A DNA stretch of 21,202 nt from DATCLS01 sp035265325 (GCA_035265325.1 DATFOS010000032.1:1-21202), one strand, 5' to 3'. Positions 1 through 7,239 are shown, counted from the stretch's first letter. The notes: generated from the sequence alone by a model not told the origin. Numbers and translations: made by a program.

Positions 1-87
1 CACGAACCAGCGGGCGACGCCCTCGCCGAAGCGCCCCTCCCTGGTGCTCCCCACGATCACGGCCACGCCCAGCTGGTTCTCGCTCAT
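1..87 (-). CDS. NAD(P)H-dependent FMN reductase, N-terminal fragment
   Basis: Only the first 29 codons lie in the window; the gene runs off the left edge. Reading from the ATG at 87, the peptide begins MSENQLGVAVIVGSTREGRF and continues to an ARWF stretch. The hydrophobic strand followed by GSTR is the flavin-phosphate loop of the NADPH-dependent FMN reductase/flavodoxin-like family, which reduces FMN, quinones or azo compounds in the cytoplasm. A GAGAGGG Shine-Dalgarno lies just upstream of the ATG. The gene is divergent from a MarR regulator, and a tandem palindrome fills the shared region. This suggests the reductase is the regulator's target, probably induced by an electrophile or oxidant. 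The family call rests on a short fragment. Confidence 0.75.
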   Translation of the reverse strand, partial: MSENQLGVAVIVGSTREGRFGEGVARWFV

Positions 88-102
88 GCGTTCCCTCTCT
101 TG

Positions 103-130
103 TTGGCATCACCAACGTTGGTCTGTCCAA
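103..130. promoter_or_regulatory. Tandem TTGG-N5-CCAA palindromes, probable MarR operator
   Basis: Two 13-bp units, TTGG-N5-CCAA at 103-115 and at 118-130, are separated by CG, so the centre is itself a perfect palindrome (CCAACGTTGG, 112-121). CCAACG recurs at 155-160 next to GGTTGC. The array sits between the -10 hexamer of the leftward reductase promoter (130-135) and its Shine-Dalgarno, so a bound dimer would block transcription initiation. MarR proteins usually bind such inverted repeats next to their own gene. Binding by this MarR is inferred. Confidence 0.65.
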
Positions 131-158
131 CGGTAGAGGCAACCATGGGGATTGCCAA
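130..158 (-). promoter_or_regulatory. Promoter of the FMN reductase gene
   Basis: On the minus strand there is a TTGGCA -35 hexamer (158-153), a 17-nt spacer and a TACCGT -10 hexamer (135-130). Initiation would fall near 123, inside the tandem palindrome, giving a leader of about 36 nt with a Shine-Dalgarno. This is the only promoter in the window where I see both boxes at optimal spacing. Confidence 0.5.
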
Positions 159-168
159 CGGTTGCGCG

Positions 169-174
169 TACCCT
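169..174 (+). promoter_or_regulatory. -10 hexamer TACCCT of the MarR gene
   Basis: TACCCT ends 7 nt before a GTG at 182, the spacing seen before many other starts here. The transcript would then begin at the start codon. No convincing -35 is visible. Confidence 0.45.
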
Positions 175-181
175 GGGCGCC

Positions 182-706
182 GTGGCCAATCCGACGAACC
201 ACCCGCCCGGGGACGAGGACGACGACGCCCCGCCCGCCCGCTTCTGGACGCTCCCGAGCTGGCTCACCAACCGGGCGGCCCTCGTGTCGAGCCGCTACGT
301 CGTGGCGCGGCTGGCGTCTGTCGGGTCCCGCCGCCAGGAGTTCAACGTCCTCACCGCCCTGGCCGAGGCCGGCCCGCTCAGCCAGGCCCGCCTCGGCCGC
401 CGCTGCGGCCTCGACCCCAGCGACACCGTTGCCGTGGTGGCCGAGCTGGAGGAGCGGGGCCTGATCCGGCGCGACCGCGACCCGGCCGACAGGCGCCGCA
501 ACGCCGTGTCGCTGACGCCGGCCGGCGAGGCCTTTCGCGAGACGCTCGAGGAGGTCCTGGCCGAGGCCCAGGCCGCCTACGTGGCCCCGCTCGACGCCGA
601 CGAGCGCGAGCGGCTTGTCGCGCTGCTCACCAAGCTCCTCCGCGGCCACGACCTCCGCCCCGGCGCCGGCACCGCCAAGGACGCCGCCCCCGTCGCCGGC
701 CGCTGA
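182..706 (+). CDS. MarR-family transcriptional regulator
   Basis: This is a winged helix-turn-helix repressor of 174 aa. The DNA-binding domain spans about residues 52-118: the recognition region SQARLGRRCGLDPSDTVAVV, then the wing with the family's hallmark DRRRNAVSLTPAGE (103-116). A C-terminal helix (about 119-155) would complete the dimer interface, and the last 20 residues are low-complexity. I chose GTG 182 because a TACCCT hexamer lies 7 nt upstream. An in-frame TTG at 152 would add ten residues but has no usable Shine-Dalgarno. The gene is divergent from an FMN reductase across a tandem palindrome, a layout typical of MarR regulators that control themselves and a detoxifying reductase. 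The ligand cannot be read from the sequence. Confidence 0.9.
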   Translation: MANPTNHPPGDEDDDAPPARFWTLPSWLTNRAALVSSRYVVARLASVGSRRQEFNVLTALAEAGPLSQARLGRRCGLDPSDTVAVVAELEERGLIRRDRDPADRRRNAVSLTPAGEAFRETLEEVLAEAQAAYVAPLDADERERLVALLTKLLRGHDLRPGAGTAKDAAPVAGR

Positions 707-727
707 GCCGGGCCGCGGCCGGCGGAC

Positions 728-1669
728 TCACGGGTGGGCGTGGCGGTGGTGGGCGGCGAGGACGTCGTCGCCGAAGTCGCTCTCGGGGTCGCGCACCACG
801 GTGTGGACGTGGTTGGCGTCGTCCTGGGTGTTGTCGAGCTCGACCAGCAGCCGGGGGCCGGCGAGGCGGTAGTAGTGCCCCTCGCCGGGCTCGGCGGCGC
901 CCGCCCAGGCGAAGCGGGCGTCACGCGGGTCGGGCAGCCGGGCACCGGGCGGGAACCGCCGCAGGTACACGCCCACCAGGGCGTCGGCCGCGGCGGCCGC
1001 CGGTCCGGCCAGCGCCGCCAGCGGGACGCCTTGGTCGCCGAGGTCGACCAGGTCGGCGCCGACGTGGGCGGCGGTGCGGCTGGCGATGTCCTGCGGCGCC
1101 CGGTCGGACAGCAGCACCGAGGCCTGCTGCTCGACGGTCAGGGCGTGCAGCAGCTCGAAGCCGAGCGCCTCCTCCGGCGCCAGCGGGGCGCTGACCACCC
1201 GGCCCTCGTCGTGGACCACGGCCGGGTTGGCGCCCAGGAACAGCGGCGTGAGCGTGACCGCACCGCCCGCCACGGTGGCGTGGACCGACACGTGGTGGCC
1301 CTCGAACCGCAACGCCCACGGCTCGTCGCCCGGCGCTCCGAACACCGTCACCCAGTAGTCGTCGCGGTGGCGCCGGTCGGAGGCGTACCCCTCGTACCGG
1401 TCGAGCACCTCGTCCAGGCCCATGATCGCCGTGACCCGGCTGAACCCGGGGACGGGGAGGACGACGGCAAGCGCCCGCAGCGCCGCCTTGGTCCCCGGTC
1501 GGGACAGCGCGTGCAGCGGCACGCCCCGCCGCTCCGTCGGCCAGTACGCCCACGTGTGGCGGTCCTCACCGGCGAACGGCAGGGCCGCCAGGGCCCGCTG
1601 GCCGTCGTCCAGCCCGTCGAGGAACGACCGGGTGGCGGTGGCCAGCTCGTCGGCGAGCGCCCGTGCCAT
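728..1669 (-). CDS. DUF3500 family protein
   Basis: This 313-aa protein matches the DUF3500 family over its full length. The clearest part is the C-terminus: LLVELDNTQDDANHVHTVVR, followed by DPESDFGDD and a His-rich end. The conserved N-terminal half contains RHRDDYWVTVFG and a run with several histidines (FEGHHVSVHAT). The family's function is not established; the many His and Asp residues could bind metal, but that is my inference. There is no signal peptide or membrane segment. It lies 37 bp downstream of the ABC transporter pair on the same strand. However, a TAGCCT hexamer ends 7 nt before its ATG, so it probably has its own leaderless promoter. Confidence 0.85.
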   Translation of the reverse strand: MARALADELATATRSFLDGLDDGQRALAALPFAGEDRHTWAYWPTERRGVPLHALSRPGTKAALRALAVVLPVPGFSRVTAIMGLDEVLDRYEGYASDRRHRDDYWVTVFGAPGDEPWALRFEGHHVSVHATVAGGAVTLTPLFLGANPAVVHDEGRVVSAPLAPEEALGFELLHALTVEQQASVLLSDRAPQDIASRTAAHVGADLVDLGDQGVPLAALAGPAAAAADALVGVYLRRFPPGARLPDPRDARFAWAGAAEPGEGHYYRLAGPRLLVELDNTQDDANHVHTVVRDPESDFGDDVLAAHHRHAHP

Positions 1670-1676
1670 GACCGGG

Positions 1677-1682
1677 AGGCTA
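1677..1682 (-). promoter_or_regulatory. -10 hexamer TAGCCT of the DUF3500 gene
   Basis: On the minus strand TAGCCT is followed by 7 nt and the ATG at 1669. It lies in the 37-bp gap after the ABC transporter gene and suggests independent leaderless transcription. Confidence 0.45.
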
Positions 1683-1706
1683 CGGCGCCCGCCGGCCGGC
1701 CCGCGG

Positions 1707-3500
1707 TCAGCGGGAGGCCGGCGAGTTCAGCCCGGCCGTCCAGGTCTCGTAGAGCGCGGCGTAGCGGCCGCCCCGGGTCACCAGCTCGTCGTGGGAGCCG
1801 AGCTCGGCGAGGCCCCCGGCGTCGACCACGCCCACCAGGTCGGCCCGCTCGGCGGTGGACAGGCGGTGGGCGATGACCACGACCGTGCGCCCGACCATGA
1901 GGCGGTCGACGGCGGCCTCGACCAGGGCCTCCGTGCCGGGGTCGAGGCTGGACGTGGCCTCGTCGAGGACCAGTACCGCCGGGTCGGCCAGCGCGGCCCT
2001 CGCCAGCGAGACCAGCTGCTTCTCGCCGGCGGACAGCCGGCTGCCGCGCTCACGGACCTCGGTGTCGAGCCCCTCGGGCAGCACGGCGAACCGCTCGCGG
2101 GCGCCGACGGCCTCGAGGGCGGCGTCCACCTCGGCGTCGGTGGCGCCGGCCCGCGCGATGCGGACGTTGTCGCGAATGGTCCCGTTGAACAGGAACCCCT
2201 CCTGCGGGATCACCACGACGCGCTCACGGAGAGACGCCAGGGTGGCCCGGCGCAGGTCCACCCCGCCCATGCGCACGACGCCGGACGTGGGGTCGTAGAG
2301 CCGGGCGACCAGCTTGGCCAGGGTGGACTTGCCGGCCCCGGTCGGCCCCACCAGCGCCAGGCGCGACCCGGCGGGTATGTGCAGCGACACGTGCGACAGC
2401 ACCGCCGGGCCGTCGCCGTAGGCGAACGACACGTCCTCGACCGAGACGTCGCCGCGGGCCGGCAGGTCGACGGCGCCGTGGTGTTCGTCCACGTCGACGG
2501 GCTCGTCGAGCAGCTCGTAGAGCTTGTGGAGTCCGGCCGCCGCGGACTGCACCTGGTTGAACAGCTGGCTGAGCTGCTGGACGGGCTCGAACAGGTTCGC
2601 CAGGGCCAGCACGAAGAACGCCACCGTGCCGACCGTCAGCCACCCCTCGTGGACCCACCAGCCGCCGAAGCCGAGCGCCAGGGCGGTCGTGCCCCACGCC
2701 GCCAGCTCGATGACCGGCAGGTACCAGGCCGAGATCTTCACCGACCGCATGTGGCTGTCGTAGAGCTCGCGGTTCCCGTCCCGGAACCGCTCGATCTCGG
2801 TGTCCTCCCGGCCGAATGCCTGGACGACCCGGACCCCGCTGATGCCCTCCTGCAGGTGCGACATCGTCGAGCCGATGCGGTCGCGCACGTCGAGGTAGGC
2901 CGCGTTCGAGTCGCGCTGGAACTTGATGCTGGCCAGCACGACCGGCGGCATGGCGACGATGCAGACCAGCAGCAGCTGCCACGACACGCTGCCCAGCACC
3001 GCGATCGACACGACCAGCAGCAGGCTGTTCGAGACGAACATGGCCAGGCCCATCTGGATCAGCTCGGCCAGGGAGTCGACGTCGGACGTCATGCGCGACA
3101 CGAGCACGCCCGCCTTCGACCGGTCGTAGAACGGCATCGACAGCCGCTGCAGGTGGTCGAACACCCGGGTGCGCATGTCGCGCAGGAACTGCTCGCCGAC
3201 GGTCGAGATCAGCCGGATCTGCGTCCGGTTCGTGACGTACGCCAGCAGCGCCACCACGACGTAGCCGATCACGGCCCGGTCGAGCACGGCGCCATCGCCC
3301 GGCTTGATGCCCTCGTCGATGCCGTAGCGGACGAGCCACGGCCCGGCCAGCACGGTGGCGGTCCAGAACATGACTGCCACCAGCGCCACCGCCACCTGGC
3401 CGGCGTGGGGCCGGAGCATGGCGGCGGTCCGCCGGAGCAGCCGGCCGGCCTGGGCGGCGTCGAGCTTCTCGTCGGGGCCCACCCCGGCGTCACGCCACAT
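1707..3500 (-). CDS. ABC exporter half-transporter, consensus-site subunit
   Basis: This 597-aa fused membrane/ATPase subunit has six transmembrane helices in about residues 30-305 and a nucleotide-binding domain from about 345 to 580. Visible motifs are Walker A GPTGAGKS (385-392), Q-loop Gln433, a signature of LSAGE (489-493) instead of LSGGQ, Walker B ending in D513-E514 with the catalytic Glu, and H-loop His545. The ATG at 3500 overlaps the stop of the partner gene by 11 nt (ATGTGGCGTGA), so the two are translationally coupled. An upstream in-frame ATG at 3641 would add 47 low-complexity residues inside the partner gene and is unlikely. With its partner it should form a heterodimeric drug- or lipid-type exporter in the cytoplasmic membrane. 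The substrate is unknown. Confidence 0.93.
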   Translation of the reverse strand: MWRDAGVGPDEKLDAAQAGRLLRRTAAMLRPHAGQVAVALVAVMFWTATVLAGPWLVRYGIDEGIKPGDGAVLDRAVIGYVVVALLAYVTNRTQIRLISTVGEQFLRDMRTRVFDHLQRLSMPFYDRSKAGVLVSRMTSDVDSLAELIQMGLAMFVSNSLLLVVSIAVLGSVSWQLLLVCIVAMPPVVLASIKFQRDSNAAYLDVRDRIGSTMSHLQEGISGVRVVQAFGREDTEIERFRDGNRELYDSHMRSVKISAWYLPVIELAAWGTTALALGFGGWWVHEGWLTVGTVAFFVLALANLFEPVQQLSQLFNQVQSAAAGLHKLYELLDEPVDVDEHHGAVDLPARGDVSVEDVSFAYGDGPAVLSHVSLHIPAGSRLALVGPTGAGKSTLAKLVARLYDPTSGVVRMGGVDLRRATLASLRERVVVIPQEGFLFNGTIRDNVRIARAGATDAEVDAALEAVGARERFAVLPEGLDTEVRERGSRLSAGEKQLVSLARAALADPAVLVLDEATSSLDPGTEALVEAAVDRLMVGRTVVVIAHRLSTAERADLVGVVDAGGLAELGSHDELVTRGGRYAALYETWTAGLNSPASR

Positions 3501-5343
3501 GGACGGGCCCGCCCTCGGTCTCGGCCGGTGCGCCGTCGCCGTCCAACCCGGAGGCGTCGGCCGGGGCCTCGTCGGCCGCCGCCGCCGCCAGGACGGCCCG
3601 GTAGCGCGGCTCGGTGGCCAGCAGCTCGTCGTGGGTGCCATCGGCCGCGACCTGGCCGCCCTCGAGCAGGACGACCCGGTCGGCGAGGGCGATCGTGGCG
3701 GGCCGGTGGGCGATCACGATCGTCGTCCGCCCCCGCATGACCGTGGCGAGGGCGTCGCGGATCTCGTGCTCCTTGGTGGGGTCGACGGCCGAGGTCGCGT
3801 CGTCGAGGACCAGGATGCGCGGGTCGGCCAGGATCGCCCGGGCGATGGCGACGCGTTGGCGCTGCCCGCCCGAGAGCGAGTAGCCCCGCTCGCCGATGCG
3901 GGTGGCGTAACCGTCGGGCAGCCGGTCGACGAACTCGTGCGCCCCGGCCAGCCGCGCCGCCCGCTCGATCGCCTCGTGGGAGGTGTCGGGCTCGGCGAAG
4001 GCGATGTTGGCGGCGATCGTGTCGCTGAACAGGAACGTGTCCTCGAAGACGATGCCGACCGAGCGCCGCAGTTGACGCAGCCGCAGGTCGCGGACGTCGA
4101 CGCCGTCGATGCGGACCGTCCCGCCGGCGACGTCGTAGAACCGGGCCAGCAGCCGGGCCACGGTGGACTTGCCGGACCCCGTCGCCCCCACCAGCGCGAC
4201 CGACTCCCCCGGGGCCACGCGCAGGTCGAAGCCGTCGAGCACGCCGCCACCGGTGTCGCCCTCCTCGTAGGCGAAGCGGACGCCCTCGAAGCGGACCTCG
4301 CCGCCGCCGGGCGGAAGAGGGCGGGGCCGAGGCGGGTCCGCGATGGCCGGGTCGGTGGCGAGGACCTCGTCGACCCGCTGGGCGGACGCCACCGCCCGCT
4401 GGGCCTGGGCCACAATCATGCCGAGCATGCGCAACGGCCAGATCAGCATGCCGATGTAGACGTTGAAGGCGATCAGCGAGCCGAGGCTGAGCGTGCCGTC
4501 GATGACCTGGTGGCCGCCGTAGGCCAGGACGGCGATGAAGCCGATGTTCGGCAGCATCTCCAGGCCGGGGACGAAGCGGGCCCGGGTGCGGGCGGCGGCG
4601 AGCGACTCGGTGTAGACGTCGTCGGCCTCGTCCGCCAGGCGCGAGGCCTGGGCGCGCTCGGCGCCCAGGCCCTTGATGACCCGGACGCCGGCCACGGTCT
4701 CCTCGACCACGGCCGCCAGCTCGGCGGACTCGCGCTGGATGCCCATCACCTGCGGCGCCAACCGTCGGGAGAACCGGGTCGCCATCACGTTGAGGAACGG
4801 CAGCGACCCGAGTGCCAGCAGCGTGAGCACCGGGTCGATGAAGCCCAGGATGACGGTGACCGCCACGACCGTGACGCCGTTGCTGATCGTCAGCGGGATC
4901 ATCACCAGGAACGACTGGACCTGCTGCAGGTCGGTGTTGGCCCGGCTCATGAGCTGCCCGGTCTGCACCCGGTCGTGGTAGCCGAAGTGCAGCCGCTGGA
5001 CGTGGGCGAAGAGGCGGTCGCGCAGGTCGAGCTCGATCCAGCGGGCCTCGCGGAAGGCGAAGTAACGCCGCAGGCCGGTGAACACCGCCGAGCACACGGC
5101 GACGACGCCGAGCAGGCTCGACCAGCGGATCAGCGCCGCCGTGTCGTCGGCCTCGATGCCCCGGTCGACCGCATTGCGGACGATCACGCCCGTGGACACC
5201 TTCGCCGACGTCCACGCCAGGCCGGTGCCCACGCCGATGGCGATGCCGACCTTGCGCCGGGCCACCGCCTCCCGCATCAGGCCCCAGCCGCCGAGGCGCC
5301 CGCTCGCCGTGTTCGCGCTGCTCGCGCTCGCCTGCTCCGTCAT
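3490..5343 (-). CDS. ABC exporter half-transporter, degenerate-site subunit
   Basis: This 617-aa subunit has a membrane domain at about residues 30-310 and a nucleotide-binding domain at about 348-580. Walker A is GATGSGKS (386-393) and the signature is canonical LSGGQ (490-494). Walker B ends D514-D515, so the catalytic Glu is an Asp, and the Q-loop Gln is Glu434 (FEDTFLF). H-loop His546 is present. These changes mark the non-hydrolytic site of heterodimeric exporters such as TM287/288 and LmrCD. The C-terminal 30 residues are Ala/Asp/Gly-rich and probably disordered. It is the first gene of the pair; the second starts inside its last codons. The leader contains a TTGACC-N4-GGTCAA palindrome, suggesting control by a repressor not encoded in this window. 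Confidence 0.93.
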   Translation of the reverse strand: MTEQASASSANTASGRLGGWGLMREAVARRKVGIAIGVGTGLAWTSAKVSTGVIVRNAVDRGIEADDTAALIRWSSLLGVVAVCSAVFTGLRRYFAFREARWIELDLRDRLFAHVQRLHFGYHDRVQTGQLMSRANTDLQQVQSFLVMIPLTISNGVTVVAVTVILGFIDPVLTLLALGSLPFLNVMATRFSRRLAPQVMGIQRESAELAAVVEETVAGVRVIKGLGAERAQASRLADEADDVYTESLAAARTRARFVPGLEMLPNIGFIAVLAYGGHQVIDGTLSLGSLIAFNVYIGMLIWPLRMLGMIVAQAQRAVASAQRVDEVLATDPAIADPPRPRPLPPGGGEVRFEGVRFAYEEGDTGGGVLDGFDLRVAPGESVALVGATGSGKSTVARLLARFYDVAGGTVRIDGVDVRDLRLRQLRRSVGIVFEDTFLFSDTIAANIAFAEPDTSHEAIERAARLAGAHEFVDRLPDGYATRIGERGYSLSGGQRQRVAIARAILADPRILVLDDATSAVDPTKEHEIRDALATVMRGRTTIVIAHRPATIALADRVVLLEGGQVAADGTHDELLATEPRYRAVLAAAAADEAPADASGLDGDGAPAETEGGPVHVA

Positions 5344-5366
5344 ACGACCACGCGCCCCCTCGACGA

Positions 5367-5384
5367 CTTGACCCGCCGGTCAAG
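5367..5384. promoter_or_regulatory. CTTGACC-N4-GGTCAAG palindrome, probable repressor operator
   Basis: Two 7-bp arms form a perfect inverted repeat around CGCC, 23 bp upstream of the ATG of the first ABC gene. The size and symmetry fit a TetR- or MarR-type dimer site, and the predicted transcription start falls inside it. No regulator gene adjoins it, so the binding protein is unknown. Confidence 0.5.
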
Positions 5385-5413
5385 GTTACCGAGCCCGGCT
5401 AACTAGTTGGCAA
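5383..5413 (-). promoter_or_regulatory. Possible promoter of the ABC exporter operon
   Basis: On the minus strand a TTGCCA (5413-5408) precedes a TAACCT (5388-5383). The 19-nt spacing is longer than optimal, so the -35 call is weak. The -10 abuts the palindrome at 5367-5384, consistent with repression at the start site. Confidence 0.3.
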
Positions 5414-5524
5414 ACGGCGTTCGGAATCCGCCGCCGGGAGCCCGTGGGGGGACGCCGGCACCGGGCCGCCACCGCAGCCGGCCGGAGGGGCCCGCCGACC
5501 CCGACGCCGACGGTAGCCGGGGGC

Positions 5525-6652
5525 TCAGGCGCGGGGCCTGCGGGTTTTTGCCGTCTCCGTGGCCGCCCGGGTCGCGCCCTTGGCCGCCCGGGCCGACTTG
5601 GCCGCCTTCGTGCTCTTGGCCGCCTTCGCCGCCTTCGCCGCCGTGGCCTTGGCGGCGGCGCCGGGCGCGGCCTTCGCCGCCGTCGCCTGGGCGGCCTTGG
5701 CGACTTTGCGGGCGGTCGCCGTCGCCACCCTGGGCGACGCCTTGCCGACCACGCCCACCGGCTCGGGCCGTGGCGGGACCAGCGCGGCGGCCAGCTCGCG
5801 CCACTCCGCGATCGGCACGGCCGTGGCGTCGGGCGTGAACACCTGCAGGCACACGTGGTCGGCCCCGGCGTCGTGGTGCTCCTTGACCCGGGCCACCACG
5901 TCGTCGACGTCGCCCCACACGACGAGGGCGTCGGCCAGCTTGTCGCTGCCGGGCAGCGTGAGGTCCTCGTCGTCCCAGCCGAGGCGGCGCAGGTTGTTCA
6001 CGTAGTTCGGCAGGGACAGGTAGAGCTGCAGGTGGCGGCGGGCCAGGTCGCGGGCGACGGCCGGGTCGGTCGTGAGGACGACCCCCTGCTCGACCATGAG
6101 CATCGGTACGTCGCCGAGGGCCTGGCGGGCGATCGGCGTGTGCTCGACCGGCACGAAGTACGTCAACGCGCCCCAGGACCGCTCGGCCGCCAGGTGCAGC
6201 ATCTTCGGGCCGAGGGCGGCGAGCACGCGGGGCGGGTCCTGCGCCGGGCGCGGCGAGCTGGTGAAGGCGTCGTCGAACTGGTCGAGGTAGGACGCCATCT
6301 TCGCCAGCGGCTTCTCGTAGGACTGGCCGAGCAGCCCCTCGACCATCGGCTGGTGGCTCACGCCCAGGCCGAGCAGGAAGCGCCCGCCCGAGTCGTCGGC
6401 CAGCAGCCGCTGGGCGTTGGCGGCGGCCGCCGCGCTCCGGCTCCACACGTTGGCGACGCCGGTGGCCACGACCATCTCGCTCGTGGCGTCGAGCAGCAGC
6501 TGGGCGTGGCTGAGGGCCTCGCGCCCGACCGCCTCCGGTATCCAGAGGGTGCCCCACCCCTGCGCCTCGACCTCGGCCGCCGCCGCCCGCGCCTCGGCGG
6601 CGCTCTGGAGGTCGAGTTGGAAGGTCCACAGGCCCACGGAGCCGACGTCCAT
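5525..6652 (-). CDS. F420-dependent LLM-class oxidoreductase (TIGR03620-like) with lysine/alanine-rich tail
   Basis: Residues 1-292 form a luciferase-like TIM barrel. The start GSVGLWTFQLD, then LWIPEAVGREALSHA (36-50), VVATGVANVW (61-70) and GRFLLGLGVSHQPMVEG (90-106) match the TIGR03620 group of F420-using oxidoreductases as I know it; the substrate is unknown. Residues from about 300 to 375 are unusual: a low-complexity tail with 12 Lys, 7 Arg and only one acidic residue, rich in AKAAK-type repeats like histone H1 or the tail of actinobacterial HupB. Ordinary members end near the barrel. Such a tail could bind DNA, RNA or polyphosphate, but this is inference. The gene is divergent from a DUF2752 gene with 26 bp between the ATGs, and a TACCGT hexamer lies 8 nt upstream. 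Confidence 0.88.
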   Translation of the reverse strand: MDVGSVGLWTFQLDLQSAAEARAAAAEVEAQGWGTLWIPEAVGREALSHAQLLLDATSEMVVATGVANVWSRSAAAAANAQRLLADDSGGRFLLGLGVSHQPMVEGLLGQSYEKPLAKMASYLDQFDDAFTSSPRPAQDPPRVLAALGPKMLHLAAERSWGALTYFVPVEHTPIARQALGDVPMLMVEQGVVLTTDPAVARDLARRHLQLYLSLPNYVNNLRRLGWDDEDLTLPGSDKLADALVVWGDVDDVVARVKEHHDAGADHVCLQVFTPDATAVPIAEWRELAAALVPPRPEPVGVVGKASPRVATATARKVAKAAQATAAKAAPGAAAKATAAKAAKAAKSTKAAKSARAAKGATRAATETAKTRRPRA

Positions 6653-6660
6653 GGCCGCCG

Positions 6661-6670
6661 ACGGTACCGT
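6661..6670. promoter_or_regulatory. Palindromic bidirectional -10 element ACGGTACCGT
   Basis: The 10-bp palindrome reads TACCGT on both strands (plus 6665-6670, minus 6666-6661), with the TA shared. Each hexamer is followed by exactly 8 nt and then an ATG: 6679 on plus, 6652 on minus. The 26 bp between the two start codons thus consists of 8 + 10 + 8. Both transcripts are predicted leaderless, and two polymerases could not occupy the site at once. Confidence 0.55.
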
Positions 6671-6678
6671 GACGGCCC

Positions 6679-7119
6679 ATGGGCGTCGCCAGCCGAGCGG
6701 ACGTGACCGGGGGCATCGCGCCGGCGGACCGCCGCCAGCGGCTGCTCACCGTCGCCGGCCTCGGCGCGCTGACCGCCTACCTGGCCGCGGTCGACCCGTC
6801 CGACGGCGGCGTGTGGCCGCCCTGCCCGAGCCGGGTGCTGCTCGGCCTCGACTGCCCCGGCTGCGGCGGCCTGCGCGGCACGCACGACCTCCTGCGCGGC
6901 GACGTCGTCGCCGCCGTGGACCACAACCTGCTGCTCCCGGCGGTCCTCGCGGTGGCGGGCGTGGCGCTGGCGCTGTGGCTGCTCCCCCTCGTCGGCCGGC
7001 CCGCCAGCCGCCTGACGCCGCCCCGGTGGCTGGCGACGGCGGCGGTCGCCGTGGTGGTGGCCTTCACGGTCCTCCGGAACCTCCCGGTCCCGGGCCTGGA
7101 ATGGCTGGGCTCGGCGTAG
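6679..7119 (+). CDS. DUF2752 family membrane protein
   Basis: This small protein of 146 aa carries the DUF2752 hallmark: a Cys-Pro-Gly-Cys-Gly-Gly run with a following Arg (residues 59-65: CPGCGGLR), then HDLLRGDVVAAVDHN (69-83) and a final VLRNLP (131-136) before a Trp-containing end. Hydrophobic segments are at about 22-38, 84-106 and 116-132, predicting two to three membrane helices. A further Cys (49) lies in PPCP. The family's role is unknown; the CPxC-like motif suggests a redox or metal site near the membrane. The ATG is placed by the shared palindromic -10 element 8 nt upstream. It converges on a carbonic-anhydrase-like gene. Confidence 0.85.
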   Translation: MGVASRADVTGGIAPADRRQRLLTVAGLGALTAYLAAVDPSDGGVWPPCPSRVLLGLDCPGCGGLRGTHDLLRGDVVAAVDHNLLLPAVLAVAGVALALWLLPLVGRPASRLTPPRWLATAAVAVVVAFTVLRNLPVPGLEWLGSA

Positions 7120-7219
7120 CCCCGGTCGGCGCCGTCGGTCGGACGCGGGAGGAGCACCTGGTGGCGGCGTTCTGGACCGGCTGCCCGAGGCCCGCCGCGC
7201 CCTCCACGTCGAGTCCTCT

Positions 7220-7239
7220 CCGGCGGCGTACGCCGCCGG
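7220..7239. repeat. Perfect 20-bp palindrome between convergent genes
   Basis: Ten bases starting CCGGCGGCGT are followed directly by their reverse complement, with no loop. It is centred in the 150-bp gap between convergent genes ending at 7119 and 7270. As RNA it could fold on either strand, so it may act as a bidirectional terminator, but no T-tract follows. Nothing else is recognisable in this gap. Confidence 0.35.

Noticed and set aside
152..181. TTG 152 as the MarR start
   Set aside because: It lacks a spaced Shine-Dalgarno and would place the start inside the control region; GTG 182 fits the TANNNT rule.
3501..3641. Longer N-terminus of the second ABC subunit
   Set aside because: The extra 47 residues are Arg/Pro-rich and lie inside the coding end of the partner gene; the ATG at 3500 with the 11-nt stop overlap is more natural.
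1422..3740. Open frame of 772 codons on the plus strand opposite the second ABC gene
   Set aside because: Composition is rich in His, Gln, Arg and Gly without any domain. It is the GC-rich antisense shadow of a gene with all ABC motifs.
3355..5406. Open frame of 683 codons on the plus strand opposite the first ABC gene
   Set aside because: This is another low-complexity antisense shadow. The opposite strand has Walker A, LSGGQ and H-loop motifs.
5590..5720. Repetitive GCC/TTC-rich DNA taken at first for a tandem repeat or CRISPR-like array
   Set aside because: It is codon repetition for the Ala/Lys tail of the oxidoreductase, without spaced identical repeats.
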